DNA of 56,035 bases from Bacteroidota bacterium (GTDB taxonomy: Bacteria > Bacteroidota > Bacteroidia > Sphingobacteriales > Sphingobacteriaceae): the NCBI GenBank assembly GCA_013288235.1, contig JABDCF010000012.1:1-56035 (forward strand). Reading direction: 5' to 3'. The notes under the pieces are model-generated. The model did no database searches and was not told the origin of the DNA. It saw nothing but the letters and a program-made list of their open reading frames with translations. Numbering within the stretch: position 1 is the stretch's first letter; each line of letters starts with the position of its first letter. Position numbers and translations under genes: made by a program. This document shows, piece after piece, positions 46,903 through 54,500 of the stretch.

Positions 46903-47550
46903 ATGGAGCAAGAACACATAGAAAATTTAAGGGAAGATTATACAGGAGCCCCGCTATTAGAAAGCAACACCAAAGCCGATCCCATAAAACAATTCGAGCA
47001 ATGGTTTAATGATGCACAGGAAGCAAATGTGCCCGAAAAAAATGCTATGATGCTGGCTACCGCCACGCATGATGGCCGTCCCTCGGCAAGGATCGTACTA
47101 TTGAAAGGGGTTTATGAAACAGGTTTTGTTTTTTATACCAACTATTTAAGCCGAAAAGGGAAAGAGATCACCAAAAACCCGCTTGGGGCATTAACTTTTT
47201 TCTGGCCTGCCATGGAAAGGCAAATACGCATCGAAGGCACCATTGAAAAAGTAACTAAGGAACAATCCGAAAAATACTTTCATTCGCGCCCAAAAAACAG
47301 CCAGATAGGCGCATTAGCTTCACCGCAAAGCCAGGAAATTGCTGACCGCGATGTGCTTGAAAAAAAATGGAACGAACTGGAAACCGAATATGCGGACAAA
47401 GAAGTGCCTAAACCCTCTTTTTGGGGTGGTTATATATTAAAACCACGTTTGATTGAGTTTTGGCAAGGGCGCCCAAGCCGTTTGCATGACCGCATCCTGT
47501 ATAAAAAAATCGACAATAAAAACTGGAAAAAAGTACGCCTGGCGCCATGA
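46903..47550 (+). CDS. pdxH: Pyridoxamine 5'-phosphate oxidase
   Basis: This 215-residue FMN enzyme oxidises PNP/PMP to pyridoxal phosphate. It has MMLATATHDGRPSARIVLLK, FVFYTNYLSRKGKEI, WPAMERQIRIEGTIEK and the C-terminal FWQGRPSRLHDRI. A longer frame begins at 46837, but the ATG at 46903 (MEQEHIENLREDY) is the usual start and sits behind a TAnnTTTG box. It overlaps nuoC by ATGA. Confidence 0.95.
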   Translation: MEQEHIENLREDYTGAPLLESNTKADPIKQFEQWFNDAQEANVPEKNAMMLATATHDGRPSARIVLLKGVYETGFVFYTNYLSRKGKEITKNPLGALTFFWPAMERQIRIEGTIEKVTKEQSEKYFHSRPKNSQIGALASPQSQEIADRDVLEKKWNELETEYADKEVPKPSFWGGYILKPRLIEFWQGRPSRLHDRILYKKIDNKNWKKVRLAP

Positions 47551-48047
47551 GTTTTGAGGATATTAAATTATTGCTTAGTGAAAAATTCGGCCCCGAAGTA
47601 ATTATTGGCGAAGAAACCGGCGGCCTGCAACCTGCGCTGCTGATTGAACCATTGCGCATTGCTGAAGTTTGCCTTGAGCTGCGCAATAATCCAAAAACTT
47701 ATTTTGATTTCCTTTCGAGTATTACCGGTGTTGACTATGGTATTGAGGCAATGCGCTTTGGTGTTGTTTATCATCTTGCGTCCATCCCCTATCAAACACA
47801 ACTTACTTTAAAAGTAAGTGTCGAAAATAACCGCGATCTTGATAATCTGCCATCATTCCCCAGCATAACATCCGTTTACCGCACTGCCGACTGGCACGAA
47901 CGCGAGGCTTATGACCTTGTGGGGATATTTTTTGATGGTCACCCCGACCTGCGCCGTATCCTGCTACCTGACGATTGGGACGGCTTCCCGTTAAGGAAGG
48001 ATTATAAAACGGCGGAGTATTATAAAGGGATAAAGATTGACTTTTAG
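47547..48047 (+). CDS. nuoC: NADH-quinone oxidoreductase subunit C
   Basis: This 166-residue peripheral-arm subunit of complex I ends in the family signature DWHEREAYDLVGIFFDGHPD and RRILLPDDWDGFPLRKDY. It is separate from nuoD, not fused. It is translationally coupled to pdxH, and nuoD lies 2.1 kb further right after an unrelated gene. Confidence 0.95.
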   Translation: MSFEDIKLLLSEKFGPEVIIGEETGGLQPALLIEPLRIAEVCLELRNNPKTYFDFLSSITGVDYGIEAMRFGVVYHLASIPYQTQLTLKVSVENNRDLDNLPSFPSITSVYRTADWHEREAYDLVGIFFDGHPDLRRILLPDDWDGFPLRKDYKTAEYYKGIKIDF

Positions 48048-48052
48048 AGATC

Positions 48053-48168
48053 AGAGACTGGAGATTAGAGGTTAGTAAATACGCAGGCACGATATTACCC
48101 AGTCTATAATTTCCAGTCCCCTAACCCCATTTATTAACCAATCTCTAACCTCCAGTCTCTAATCACTA
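48053..48168. repeat. CTCTAAT-word repeat with long inverted arms
   Basis: AGAGACTGGAG-ATTAGAGGTTAG (48053-48075) pairs imperfectly with the words at 48140-48160 (AATCTCTAACCTCCAGTCTCT). Similar words fill the centre. It begins at the nuoC stop. Confidence 0.7.
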
Positions 48169-48306
48169 ACCCATAACCTTTTAAAGCCGAAATTCGTATT
48201 AGTGGCAACATTGCGTAACGTTTAAACCGTGATGAAAAATTAGAATTTCGTATTTGTTTAATAATGGTTTCCCCCTAAAGCCATAATAAAAAACCAAATT
48301 TAAATT

Positions 48307-49164
48307 ATGGATATTATAAGAAGAGACGACATTTCTTACGAAGAGTTTATCGAACAGCATTACAAACCTGGTATCCCCTTAGTTTTTAAAAGCGCCTCGA
48401 AAGTTTGGAAAGCAAACGGCCTTTTTAGTCCTGATTGGTTTAGGGAAAATTATCCCGACCGTGTTACGGAGTGCCGCGGTAAGAACTATAACATGAAAGA
48501 AATTATGGACCTGGCCGAAACCAGTACCGAAGAAAACCCGGCGCCATATCCCTTTATATTTAATATACCGGAACAATTACCCGAATTAATGCCGCTTATA
48601 AAACCGCTCGATCTTAACTATGCATCGCCAAACTGGCTTAAAAACAAGATGTTCCAGTTGGGTAAATGGGGCGGCGCTACGGAACTGTTTATCGGCGGCC
48701 CCGGCGGCAAGTTTCCTTATATGCACATAGATTACTACCACCTGAATGCATGGATCACCCAGCTATATGGCGAAAAACGGTTTACCGTTTTCCCCCGCGG
48801 ACAGGAGGACATGCTTTACCCCCGTCCAGATGACCCATGGCGTTCGGAATTAAATATTTTCGAGCCTGATTACGAAAAATATCCAAAATTTAAAGATGCC
48901 ACGCCAATACATTTTGTGGTTGGGCCAGGCGAAACGTTGTTTATACCGTTTGGCACCTGGCACACAGCTTATTCATTAACGCCTACAATTTCGGTAGCTT
49001 TTGATACGCTGAACAGCAAAAACCATAAAGAATTCATGAAAGACGTGTGGACATTTAAAAGCCGCCAGAGCAAGCTGAAAGCAGCAGCCATGTACAGCTA
49101 CGCATGGGTAGCCACGCAAAGCAGCAAACTGAGCGAAAGCCTTGGACAGAAATCGGCCTTTTGA
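48307..49164 (+). CDS. JmjC/cupin-like Fe(II)/2-oxoglutarate oxygenase
   Basis: This 285-residue protein of the cupin_8/JmjC-like family has metal ligands in YMHIDYYHLNAW (HxD), a C-terminal His in PFGTWHTAYSL, and strands QLYGEKRFTVFP and VGPGETLFIP between. Such enzymes hydroxylate protein side chains or small molecules. It lies between nuoC and nuoD with repeats on both sides and has its own terminator. Confidence 0.88.
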   Translation: MDIIRRDDISYEEFIEQHYKPGIPLVFKSASKVWKANGLFSPDWFRENYPDRVTECRGKNYNMKEIMDLAETSTEENPAPYPFIFNIPEQLPELMPLIKPLDLNYASPNWLKNKMFQLGKWGGATELFIGGPGGKFPYMHIDYYHLNAWITQLYGEKRFTVFPRGQEDMLYPRPDDPWRSELNIFEPDYEKYPKFKDATPIHFVVGPGETLFIPFGTWHTAYSLTPTISVAFDTLNSKNHKEFMKDVWTFKSRQSKLKAAAMYSYAWVATQSSKLSESLGQKSAF

Positions 49165-49184
49165 TTTCGGATTTCGGATGTTCG

Positions 49185-49202
49185 TCCCGATAGCTATCGG
49201 GA
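49185..49202. repeat. 18-base perfect palindrome
   Basis: TCCCGATAGCTATCGGGA, preceded by two ATTTCGG words. A close variant (TCTCGATAAGCTATCGGGA) occurs at 50114-50132. The pair brackets the AT-rich insert between the oxygenase and nuoD genes. Confidence 0.8.
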
Positions 49203-49244
49203 TCGGATTTTTTATTGCCTAATTAATATAAATATATAATATGA

Positions 49245-49276
49245 GCTTGCAATTTAATTATTGCAGGCTTTTTTAT
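49245..49276 (+). terminator. Terminator of the oxygenase gene
   Basis: GCTTGCAA and TTGCAGGC form an 8-bp stem with one G-U pair and an 8-base AT loop, followed by six T. It lies about 80 bases after the stop at 49164. Confidence 0.75.
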
Positions 49277-49500
49277 TTGTGAAAAATAAGGGCTAAAGCT
49301 TTGTGATCATTGTAAAATTCATAGAGATTCTTCCGGACTTTACCGAAGTTATTTTCAATGAATTATGCGCCTTTTAACTTTAGCTATCTCGTCTTTGTCG
49401 TGGAAATAACACTATATGACACCGACTTCCAAAAAAATTCGAGTTTGATGATGGAAATTCCAATAATAGAAAGCCAAGTTATATTGACCGAATGTTATTG

Positions 49501-49770
49501 TCAAAAACTAATAGTGCGGGATTTAAGCATTTTCCCGCTACGGATTCTCTTTTCCAATCCTTCAGTATTTCCGATTTTTATAAACTCGAATGTGACTATT
49601 ATACATTGCTCTTTATAAGCATACGCTATTGTACGATTAATATATTTTAAATGATATCCCGAGGCCATTTCTGTGCATATTGCATTTATATCAACCTCGT
49701 CACTTATTAATAAATTGTTGTTTAACTCCTTTAGTGAAATCTCCTTCTTTATAAATACCGTGTTGTTCAT
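49501..49770 (-). CDS. Possible small gene, 89 residues, unknown
   Basis: The frame starts at an ATG preceded by AAAAAAGGAA, a reasonable ribosome site. The protein (MNNTVFIKKEISLKELNNN at the start, IRSGKMLKSRTISF at the end) is mixed alpha/beta, charged and soluble, similar in size to immunity or antitoxin proteins. No family is recognised. It could be an intact small gene or a remnant. Confidence 0.4.
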   Translation of the reverse strand: MNNTVFIKKEISLKELNNNLLISDEVDINAICTEMASGYHLKYINRTIAYAYKEQCIIVTFEFIKIGNTEGLEKRIRSGKMLKSRTISF

Positions 49771-49901
49771 TTCCTTTTTTTATTCAAAAATAAGTTGTTA
49801 TGGGAAGTTGCTTAGTTGTGTACGGCACATTTTTTTTTTGAGTTTATTTTACTATAAACTTGTTTGCCTTCGTTATAAAGTAATTTGACGGAACAGACCG
49901 T

Positions 49902-50069
49902 GTGCTTTATATTTATTTTAACAATCGAGATTTTACAATTGGCATTTGGTATGAAATTTTCGTTTCAAATGAATACTTGTCATTGTTGAAGACTACTTCA
50001 ACAATAGCAAAAGCTATAAATAATGTTGAGTTCACAGTTTATTACAGTAGGCTTTGTTATTTCCCATGA
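49902..50069 (+). pseudogene. Protein-like fragment without a good start
   Basis: From a GTG at 49902 the frame reads about 55 residues (VLYIYFNNRDFTIGIWYEIF, later NNVEFTVYYSRLCYFP) before a stop. The aromatic/charged composition looks like real protein, but there is no ATG or ribosome site, so I treat it as a probable remnant. Confidence 0.3.
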
Positions 50070-50113
50070 TTTAAGTTTGAAAATAGATAAATTTGAAAAC
50101 TAAAAAAATCCAG

Positions 50114-50132
50114 TCTCGATAAGCTATCGGGA
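50114..50132. repeat. Variant copy of the GATAGCTATC palindrome
   Basis: TCTCGATAAGCTATCGGGA, similar to the perfect palindrome at 49185-49202, about 20 bases before the nuoD start. Confidence 0.6.
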
Positions 50133-50149
50133 CGATATCTGAAATCAAC

Positions 50150-51331
50150 TTGAATACTGCTTTAGAAAATTATAACCAAAAGATCGCGTCGGCGGCTATC
50201 GAAGATATGGTGCTGAACATGGGGCCGCAGCACCCTTCAACACATGGGGTTTTGCGGCTGGAACTGATTACCGACGGCGAGATAGTTAAGGAGGTTATCC
50301 CGCACATAGGTTACCTGCACCGCTGTTTTGAAAAACATGCCGAATCGTTAACCTACCAGCAAACCATCCCATTTACCGACAGGCTTGATTACCTGGCCTC
50401 GATGAATAACAGCCATGCCTTTGTAATGGGTGTTGAAAGGATGATGGGCATCGATAAAGATATACCCAAACGGGTGGAGTACATCCGTGTGCTGGTTTGC
50501 GAGTTGAACCGTATTGCATCACACCTGATAGCCATTGGCACTTATGGCATTGATATTGGCGCCTTCACCCCTTTTTTATGGTGTTTCCGCGACAGGGAGC
50601 ATATTATGGGCATGCTGGAATGGGCATCGGGATCAAGAATGTTATATAATTATATTTGGGTTGGTGGCTTATTTTACGACCTCCCAGTAGGTTTTGAGGA
50701 ACGCTGCTGTGAGTTTGTTGATTATTTTAAACCCAAAATGGTGGAGCTGAACCAGCTTTTAACCGATAACCAAATATTTATTGACCGTACTGCTAACGTA
50801 GGTGTTTTGCCGCTGGAGGTGGCTATTAATTACGGCTGCTCGGGGCCTATGCTGCGTGGGTCGGGACTTAAATGGGATTTGCGGCGGATAGATAATTATT
50901 CGGCTTATCCCGAACTGGAATTTGAAATACCCATAGGCAAAGGCGAAATGGGTACGGTTGGCGACTGCTGGGACAGGTACAAGGTGCGGGTGGATGAAAT
51001 TGAGCAATCGCTTAAGATGATCGATCAATGCCTTAACCGCCTGCAAAATGAATTGAAACGCACCTCTGATTTTGACCCGCGTGCAAAAATGCCCCGTAAA
51101 ACCATACCAAAAGCGCAGGATTATTACGTGCGCTGCGAAGGCGCCAAAGGGGAATTAGGGTTTTACTTTATGTGCGATGGAAAATCAGAAATACCAACCC
51201 GCGTAAAGGCCCGTGCACCAAGCTTTAATAATTTATCCGTATTGCCAGAAATTGCCAAAGGCGTTATGATAGCCGACCTGATTGCTATTGTTGGCTCAAT
51301 TGATTTTGTGCTCGGCGAAGTTGACAGATAA
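50150..51331 (+). CDS. nuoD: NADH-quinone oxidoreductase subunit D
   Basis: This 393-residue 49-kDa-type subunit of complex I has [42 protein letters not shown], and the C-terminal [13 protein letters not shown] with [13 protein letters not shown] use the TTG at 50150 because [16 protein letters not shown] fits the usual N-terminus. The next Met would remove about 20 residues. It is followed by a hairpin and convergent genes, so no further nuo genes are on this transcript. Confidence 0.94.
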   Translation: MNTALENYNQKIASAAIEDMVLNMGPQHPSTHGVLRLELITDGEIVKEVIPHIGYLHRCFEKHAESLTYQQTIPFTDRLDYLASMNNSHAFVMGVERMMGIDKDIPKRVEYIRVLVCELNRIASHLIAIGTYGIDIGAFTPFLWCFRDREHIMGMLEWASGSRMLYNYIWVGGLFYDLPVGFEERCCEFVDYFKPKMVELNQLLTDNQIFIDRTANVGVLPLEVAINYGCSGPMLRGSGLKWDLRRIDNYSAYPELEFEIPIGKGEMGTVGDCWDRYKVRVDEIEQSLKMIDQCLNRLQNELKRTSDFDPRAKMPRKTIPKAQDYYVRCEGAKGELGFYFMCDGKSEIPTRVKARAPSFNNLSVLPEIAKGVMIADLIAIVGSIDFVLGEVDR

Positions 51332-51352
51332 GTATTGATTTAAAACAGGCAA

Positions 51353-51371
51353 GGCCGCGAAATTCGCGGCC
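51353..51371. terminator. GC-rich hairpin between convergent genes
   Basis: GGCCGCGAA and TTCGCGGCC are perfect inverted 9-mers separated by one base. It lies between the nuoD stop and the convergent anti-sigma/protease stop, and a T-run occurs at about 51389-51396. It may be a bidirectional terminator, or a dispersed repeat. Confidence 0.55.
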
Positions 51372-51402
51372 CTACCCTATATATAGTCGTTTTTTTGGGT
51401 GC

Positions 51403-52494
51403 TTATTGGTTAACTTTTATCATGAAAACATAGTTCTGTAGTTTTTTGATCTGCTGAACACGGTTTAAAGTAGCTAAAATGTTTTTTGAGTTGGTATTTA
51501 TACTTCCTTTTACAGAATCAGGAATATCTTGAATAGCTTTTAACAGGTAGCTGGATTTTACTGCAAATGCCGTACCATCAATATGCGTTTCCTTCGCATT
51601 AATAATACCAATTAAATTACCCCGGCTATCCAACAATGGCCCCCCGCTGTTACCGTAATCTACGGGCGTCGAAACCTGGTATTGTGTAGTATCACCTTTA
51701 AACCCGGTACTGGCAGTTAAAAATCCAGGGCCTAAAACCATGGCATCACGCGGATAACCAATGGTGTACACATTTTCACCTATATCAGTTTCAGCTTTTT
51801 TAAATGCATAAGGGATAGCCCCAAAGGTTTTAAATGATGGATCTTTTATTTCTAAAATAGCAATGTCAGTTTGCGGCTCAGAATAAATTACTTTCGCACG
51901 GTATGAATCGCCTGAAGCATTTTGAACAAATACTGTGTCATTACCTTCAATAACATGGTAATTAGTTACAAGATATCCATTTGAAGAAATAGCAAAACCC
52001 GTTCCTCTGAATTTCCCGGAATTAGTATTTGTCCTTCGTTGATGGCTTAGGTTATTGAATTGGCTATTCAGCTGATCTGTTGATTGTTTTATCTTCGCTA
52101 CTTCACCCCTCAATTTCGCATAGTTAGTTTCCCTGTTGCTCAAATAGCCTGTAAAAAACAAAGTACACAATACCGCAAATATCGCTATAGAAGCCGCTAC
52201 GGATATTTTAGAATGATGATTGCGCCATAGCCGGACTATCCCGGATGGATGGATCCTTAACTCATTATCCAAAACTTCAATATCAATTTCATCATGGATA
52301 GCGTTCAAACGTTTTTCAAGTTCCAAACGTTCGCCGTATTGCTTTATCAGGCCGGTAAAGTGCTTATGCTCTGCTACCTTGCTGTTAACATCCGCATTTT
52401 CATTCCTGAGTTTTTCAAAACGGGCACGTTCGTCCTTGCCCATTTCACCGTTTAGGTACTTCTCAATAGTGTCTAATAGTTGATCGTCGCTCAT
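51403..52494 (-). CDS. Anti-sigma-like domain fused to an HtrA-type serine protease
   Basis: The protein has 363 residues. Residues 1-95 resemble Bacteroidota anti-sigma N-termini (LLDTIEKYLNGEMGKDERAR, VAEHKHFTGLI) but lack the zinc motif. A basic WRNHHSK precedes one transmembrane helix (about 98-117), then a helical, probably coiled-coil segment (120-150). The periplasmic part is a trypsin-fold S1C protease with His180 in VTNYHVIEG, Asp210 in QTDIAIL and Ser283 in GNSGGPLLD. There is no PDZ domain. It lies 12 bases after an ECF sigma gene. By analogy to RseA plus DegS it could sense envelope damage and release the sigma factor, here in one chain. The domain calls are firm; the mechanism is inference. 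Confidence 0.85.
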   Translation of the reverse strand: MSDDQLLDTIEKYLNGEMGKDERARFEKLRNENADVNSKVAEHKHFTGLIKQYGERLELEKRLNAIHDEIDIEVLDNELRIHPSGIVRLWRNHHSKISVAASIAIFAVLCTLFFTGYLSNRETNYAKLRGEVAKIKQSTDQLNSQFNNLSHQRRTNTNSGKFRGTGFAISSNGYLVTNYHVIEGNDTVFVQNASGDSYRAKVIYSEPQTDIAILEIKDPSFKTFGAIPYAFKKAETDIGENVYTIGYPRDAMVLGPGFLTASTGFKGDTTQYQVSTPVDYGNSGGPLLDSRGNLIGIINAKETHIDGTAFAVKSSYLLKAIQDIPDSVKGSINTNSKNILATLNRVQQIKKLQNYVFMIKVNQ

Positions 52495-52506
52495 CGCTGT
52501 ATCTCC

Positions 52507-53076
52507 TTACTTCTGCTGAAAAAATAATTTCTTCAGCCTTTGCAGGCATTTGTATTTTTGGGTTTTGGCATTATCCGCATTGGTATATCCGAAACTCTCA
52601 CAGATCTCCTGCATCGACCTGTTATTTATATAAAAATCTTCAATAATCGTTTTACAGGGTTCGCCCAATAATTTAAGGGCGTCCCCCATTTTATTAAACT
52701 GTATATCCCTTTCATTATTCTTTTCAGTTTCGTCATCAACAGACAAGTACTCCTCAAAATCCTTTATATCCCCGCCATACCTGTTTATCTGGCTAAGCCG
52801 CTTTAACCATAACCGCCTGCAAACCGAATAAATGTACGTTTTAAGCTTGCTGCTTAATTCAAAATCGCCGGTTTTAACTTTGTTATAAAGGATTATAATG
52901 GCTTCCTGGTAAACATCTTTAGCATCGTCCTCATCTCCGTTATTATTAATTATTAACTGAAATATCATCGGGAAATAAGCAATATATAACCGCTTTAAAA
53001 CGCTTTCCGAGTTGTTTAATATCCCGAGTATTACCTCGCTATCCGTTGGAATTCCGCTATTTGACTCTTTATTCAC
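52507..53076 (-). CDS. ECF sigma factor, predicted autoregulated
   Basis: This 189-residue sigma factor has DSEVILGILNNSESVLKRLY, EDDAKDVYQEAIIILYNKV (region 2) and CKTIIEDFYINNRSMQEIC with NAKTQKYKCLQRLKKLF (region 4). The start is GTG at 53076-53074. An in-frame TAA lies only 4-6 bases upstream of it, so no longer protein is possible. That TAA belongs to a GGGTTAC-N15-GTATTAA element (53108-53080) also found before three lipoprotein genes, suggesting the factor drives its own gene and theirs. The partner anti-sigma/protease gene follows by 12 bases. Confidence 0.92.
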   Translation of the reverse strand: MNKESNSGIPTDSEVILGILNNSESVLKRLYIAYFPMIFQLIINNNGDEDDAKDVYQEAIIILYNKVKTGDFELSSKLKTYIYSVCRRLWLKRLSQINRYGGDIKDFEEYLSVDDETEKNNERDIQFNKMGDALKLLGEPCKTIIEDFYINNRSMQEICESFGYTNADNAKTQKYKCLQRLKKLFFQQK

Positions 53077-53079
53077 TAC

Positions 53080-53108
53080 TTAATACTATTTATGCGAAAT
53101 TGTAACCC
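53080..53108 (-). promoter_or_regulatory. Predicted ECF promoter of the sigma gene
   Basis: Read leftward: GGGTTAC (53108-53102), 15 bases, GTATTAA (53086-53080). The two boxes and their spacing equal those before three lipoprotein genes. The -10 box ends only 3 bases before the GTG start. Confidence 0.75.
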
Positions 53109-53146
53109 ATTATTGATAAAAAAAAATTATTGCAAAAATAAATTTT

Positions 53147-53278
53147 AGTCCGAAAGTCCGGAAAGTCGGAAAGTCGGGAAGATCAAGGGGGTATTTCCTG
53201 TAAGTATACAATCTTTTAAGCGGTTTTTCCTTTACCTTTTTCACTTTCGGTCTTTCCCGACTTTCGGACTTTCGGACT
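53147..53278. repeat. Long inverted repeat of AAGTCCGAAAGTC words
   Basis: AGTCCGAAAGTCCGGAAAGT at 53147 onward is complementary to ACTTTCGGACTTTCGGACT at the right end (53260-53278), with one or two bulges. The arms are about 35 bases each around a 62-base centre. It lies between the divergent sigma and first lipoprotein genes. Confidence 0.8.
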
Positions 53279-53336
53279 CCCCACAAACATTTCGCCCTCA
53301 AAACTGTTTATTATCAACATTTTAAACATTAATACC

Positions 53337-53603
53337 ATGAAAAACTCATTTAAGATCACTCTTTTAGCAATAGTCGTTTCCTTGTCTTTTGCGGCTTGCA
53401 AAGGCAATAAATCAGGCGGCGCCGCAGACTCTGCCAAAGTTGATTCATCTTCCTCAACCAAAACAACTTCAGATACTTCGATGAAGATTGATACTGTTAA
53501 ACCAGCTACAGATACATCAAAAGCCAAAATGGATACTGTAAGCAAATCCGTTTCAAAAACTACCGAGGTTAAAAAGTCAGAAGTTAAAAAGGACAAGAAA
53601 TAA
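53337..53603 (+). CDS. Small lipoprotein 1 of a four-gene array
   Basis: This 88-residue lipoprotein has a signal peptide with lipobox FAAC (Cys at about 21), then a Ser/Thr/Lys/Asp-rich tail without hydrophobic core (KVDSSSSTKTTSDTSMKIDT, ending KKSEVKKDKK). It shares the MKNSFK start and CKG motif with lipoproteins 3 and 4. Unlike 2-4, it lacks the full shared promoter. A partial match (TTTACCTTTT, 53231-53240) abuts the inverted repeat. Function unknown; probably a disordered envelope-anchored chain. Confidence 0.85.
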   Translation: MKNSFKITLLAIVVSLSFAACKGNKSGGAADSAKVDSSSSTKTTSDTSMKIDTVKPATDTSKAKMDTVSKSVSKTTEVKKSEVKKDKK

Positions 53604-53610
53604 CAGAGCT

Positions 53611-53690
53611 GTTGCAATGTTGGAAGGTTGTAATATTGAAAGGTTGAAGCGTATGCCCGCTTTAGCCAGATCAATGTTACAACCTTTATA
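53611..53690. repeat. GTTGTAAT-word repeat with hairpin arms
   Basis: Words GTTGCAATG, GGTTGTAATATTG and AAAGGTTGAAG are followed by TTACAACCTT (53677-53686), which pairs perfectly with AAGGTTGTAA (53624-53633). It starts 8 bases after the stop of lipoprotein 1. Confidence 0.7.
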
Positions 53691-53726
53691 GATATACAGG
53701 CAGTTGAGTGTATTATTTATTTTAAT

Positions 53727-53755
53727 GGGTTACCTTTTTGAAACCTGCGTATTAA
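53727..53755 (+). promoter_or_regulatory. Predicted ECF promoter of lipoprotein 2
   Basis: GGGTTAC-CTTTT-N10-GTATTAA, ending 32 bases before the ATG at 53788. Confidence 0.75.
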
Positions 53756-53787
53756 ACGTACACATTAACATTTCAAAAACTCAAAAA

Positions 53788-53985
53788 ATGAAAAACACAT
53801 TCAAACTTGGTATCCTGGCTTTAGCTATTTCTGTTGCTGCTTCTGCTTGCGGCGGTGCTGCAAAAACAACTACTGCTGATTCAACTGTTAAAGTTGACTC
53901 AACCGTTAAAAAAGATTCAGTAGTTAAAGTTGATTCAACTGCAAAAAAAGACACAACTAAAAAAGATACCACCAAGAAAAAATAA
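53788..53985 (+). CDS. Small lipoprotein 2 of the array
   Basis: This 65-residue protein starts at the ATG at 53788 (a longer frame upstream runs through the promoter). The signal peptide ends ASAC at about residue 21. The mature chain is built from KVDST/KKDSVV/KKDTT units, alternately Lys and Asp. A 34-base stretch (53908-53941) is identical to one in lipoprotein 3 (54318-54351), showing recent duplication or conversion. Unknown function. Confidence 0.88.
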   Translation: MKNTFKLGILALAISVAASACGGAAKTTTADSTVKVDSTVKKDSVVKVDSTAKKDTTKKDTTKKK

Positions 53986-54019
53986 TCTCTTTCTTCATTT
54001 TATTTTTTTAGTGATTTCG

Positions 54020-54057
54020 CAAAAGGTAACCTTTAATTATGGTTGCCTTTTGTTTTT
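54020..54057 (+). terminator. Terminator after lipoprotein 2
   Basis: CAAAAGGTAACC (54020-54031) pairs with GGTTGCCTTTTG (54041-54052) through one G-U pair and is followed by a T-run. The left arm is also fully complementary to the GGTTACCTTTT of the promoter at 54144. Confidence 0.8.
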
Positions 54058-54143
54058 AATGGGGTTAGGCCCTTGTTTGAATGCTTATAAAATGTGTAAC
54101 TTCTATAAAAACTATAGATTTTATATATTTTTTGATTTTACTT

Positions 54144-54172
54144 GGGTTACCTTTTTTAAATCAGGGTATTAA
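54144..54172 (+). promoter_or_regulatory. Predicted ECF promoter of lipoprotein 3
   Basis: GGGTTAC-CTTTT-N10-GTATTAA, ending 31 bases before the ATG at 54204. Confidence 0.75.
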
Positions 54173-54203
54173 CAAGCAATCATTCACACTAAAAAAGAAA
54201 AAA

Positions 54204-54413
54204 ATGAAAAATTCATTCAAAATGGGCGCTTTAGCCTTAGTTATCGCGGTTTCTTTCGCAGCTTGCAAAGGCAAAGGTGCAGCAGGTTCTGATACAACCA
54301 AAGTTGACTCGACTGTAAAAAAAGATTCAGTAGTTAAAGTTGATTCAACTGTTAAAAAAGATACTACTGCAAAGAAAGACTCTACTAAAAAAGACACAAG
54401 CAAGAAAAAATAA
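54204..54413 (+). CDS. Small lipoprotein 3 of the array
   Basis: This 69-residue protein starts at the ATG at 54204. Signal peptide with lipobox FAAC, then CKGKGAAGSD and a tail of KVDSTVKKD-type repeats ending in KKDTSKKK. It is closest to lipoprotein 2 in the tail and to lipoprotein 4 in the signal peptide (a mosaic), which fits tandem duplication with exchange. Unknown function. Confidence 0.88.
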   Translation: MKNSFKMGALALVIAVSFAACKGKGAAGSDTTKVDSTVKKDSVVKVDSTVKKDTTAKKDSTKKDTSKKK

Positions 54414-54458
54414 CTTTTAGTTTTTTCCTGTTAATTTTTAGTTTTTTTTAATACCATG

Positions 54459-54500
54459 AGGTAATCTGCATTTTTTTTAAAAAAAGCGGGTTACCTTTTG
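54459..54500 (+). terminator. Possible terminator of lipoprotein 3, overlapping the next promoter
   Basis: AGGTAATC (54459-54466) pairs with GGTTACCT (54489-54496), followed by TTTTG. The right arm is also the -35 part of the promoter of lipoprotein 4. Confidence 0.5.

Larger units (their letters stand above)
49165..50149. other. 985-base AT-rich region between the oxygenase and nuoD genes
   Basis: Its left end has a repeat and a terminator. It then holds one possible small gene on the minus strand (49501-49770) and a short protein-like frame on the plus strand (49884-50069) that lacks an ATG. It ends in another repeat before nuoD. The composition is more AT-rich than the flanking housekeeping genes, consistent with an acquired and decaying insert. 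Confidence 0.5.

Noticed and set aside
53216..53674. 152-residue minus-strand frame over lipoprotein 1
   Set aside because: It is antisense to a lipoprotein with a clear signal peptide, and its Val/Glu/Ser-rich sequence is the complement of the Lys/Asp/Thr codons.
53704..53787. Longer N-terminus for lipoprotein 2
   Set aside because: It would cover the shared promoter element and put a non-signal segment before the signal peptide.
53880..54400. Regular DNA repeats that could suggest a CRISPR array
   Set aside because: They are codon repeats inside the lipoprotein genes (KVDST and KKDTT units), with no unique spacers of constant length.
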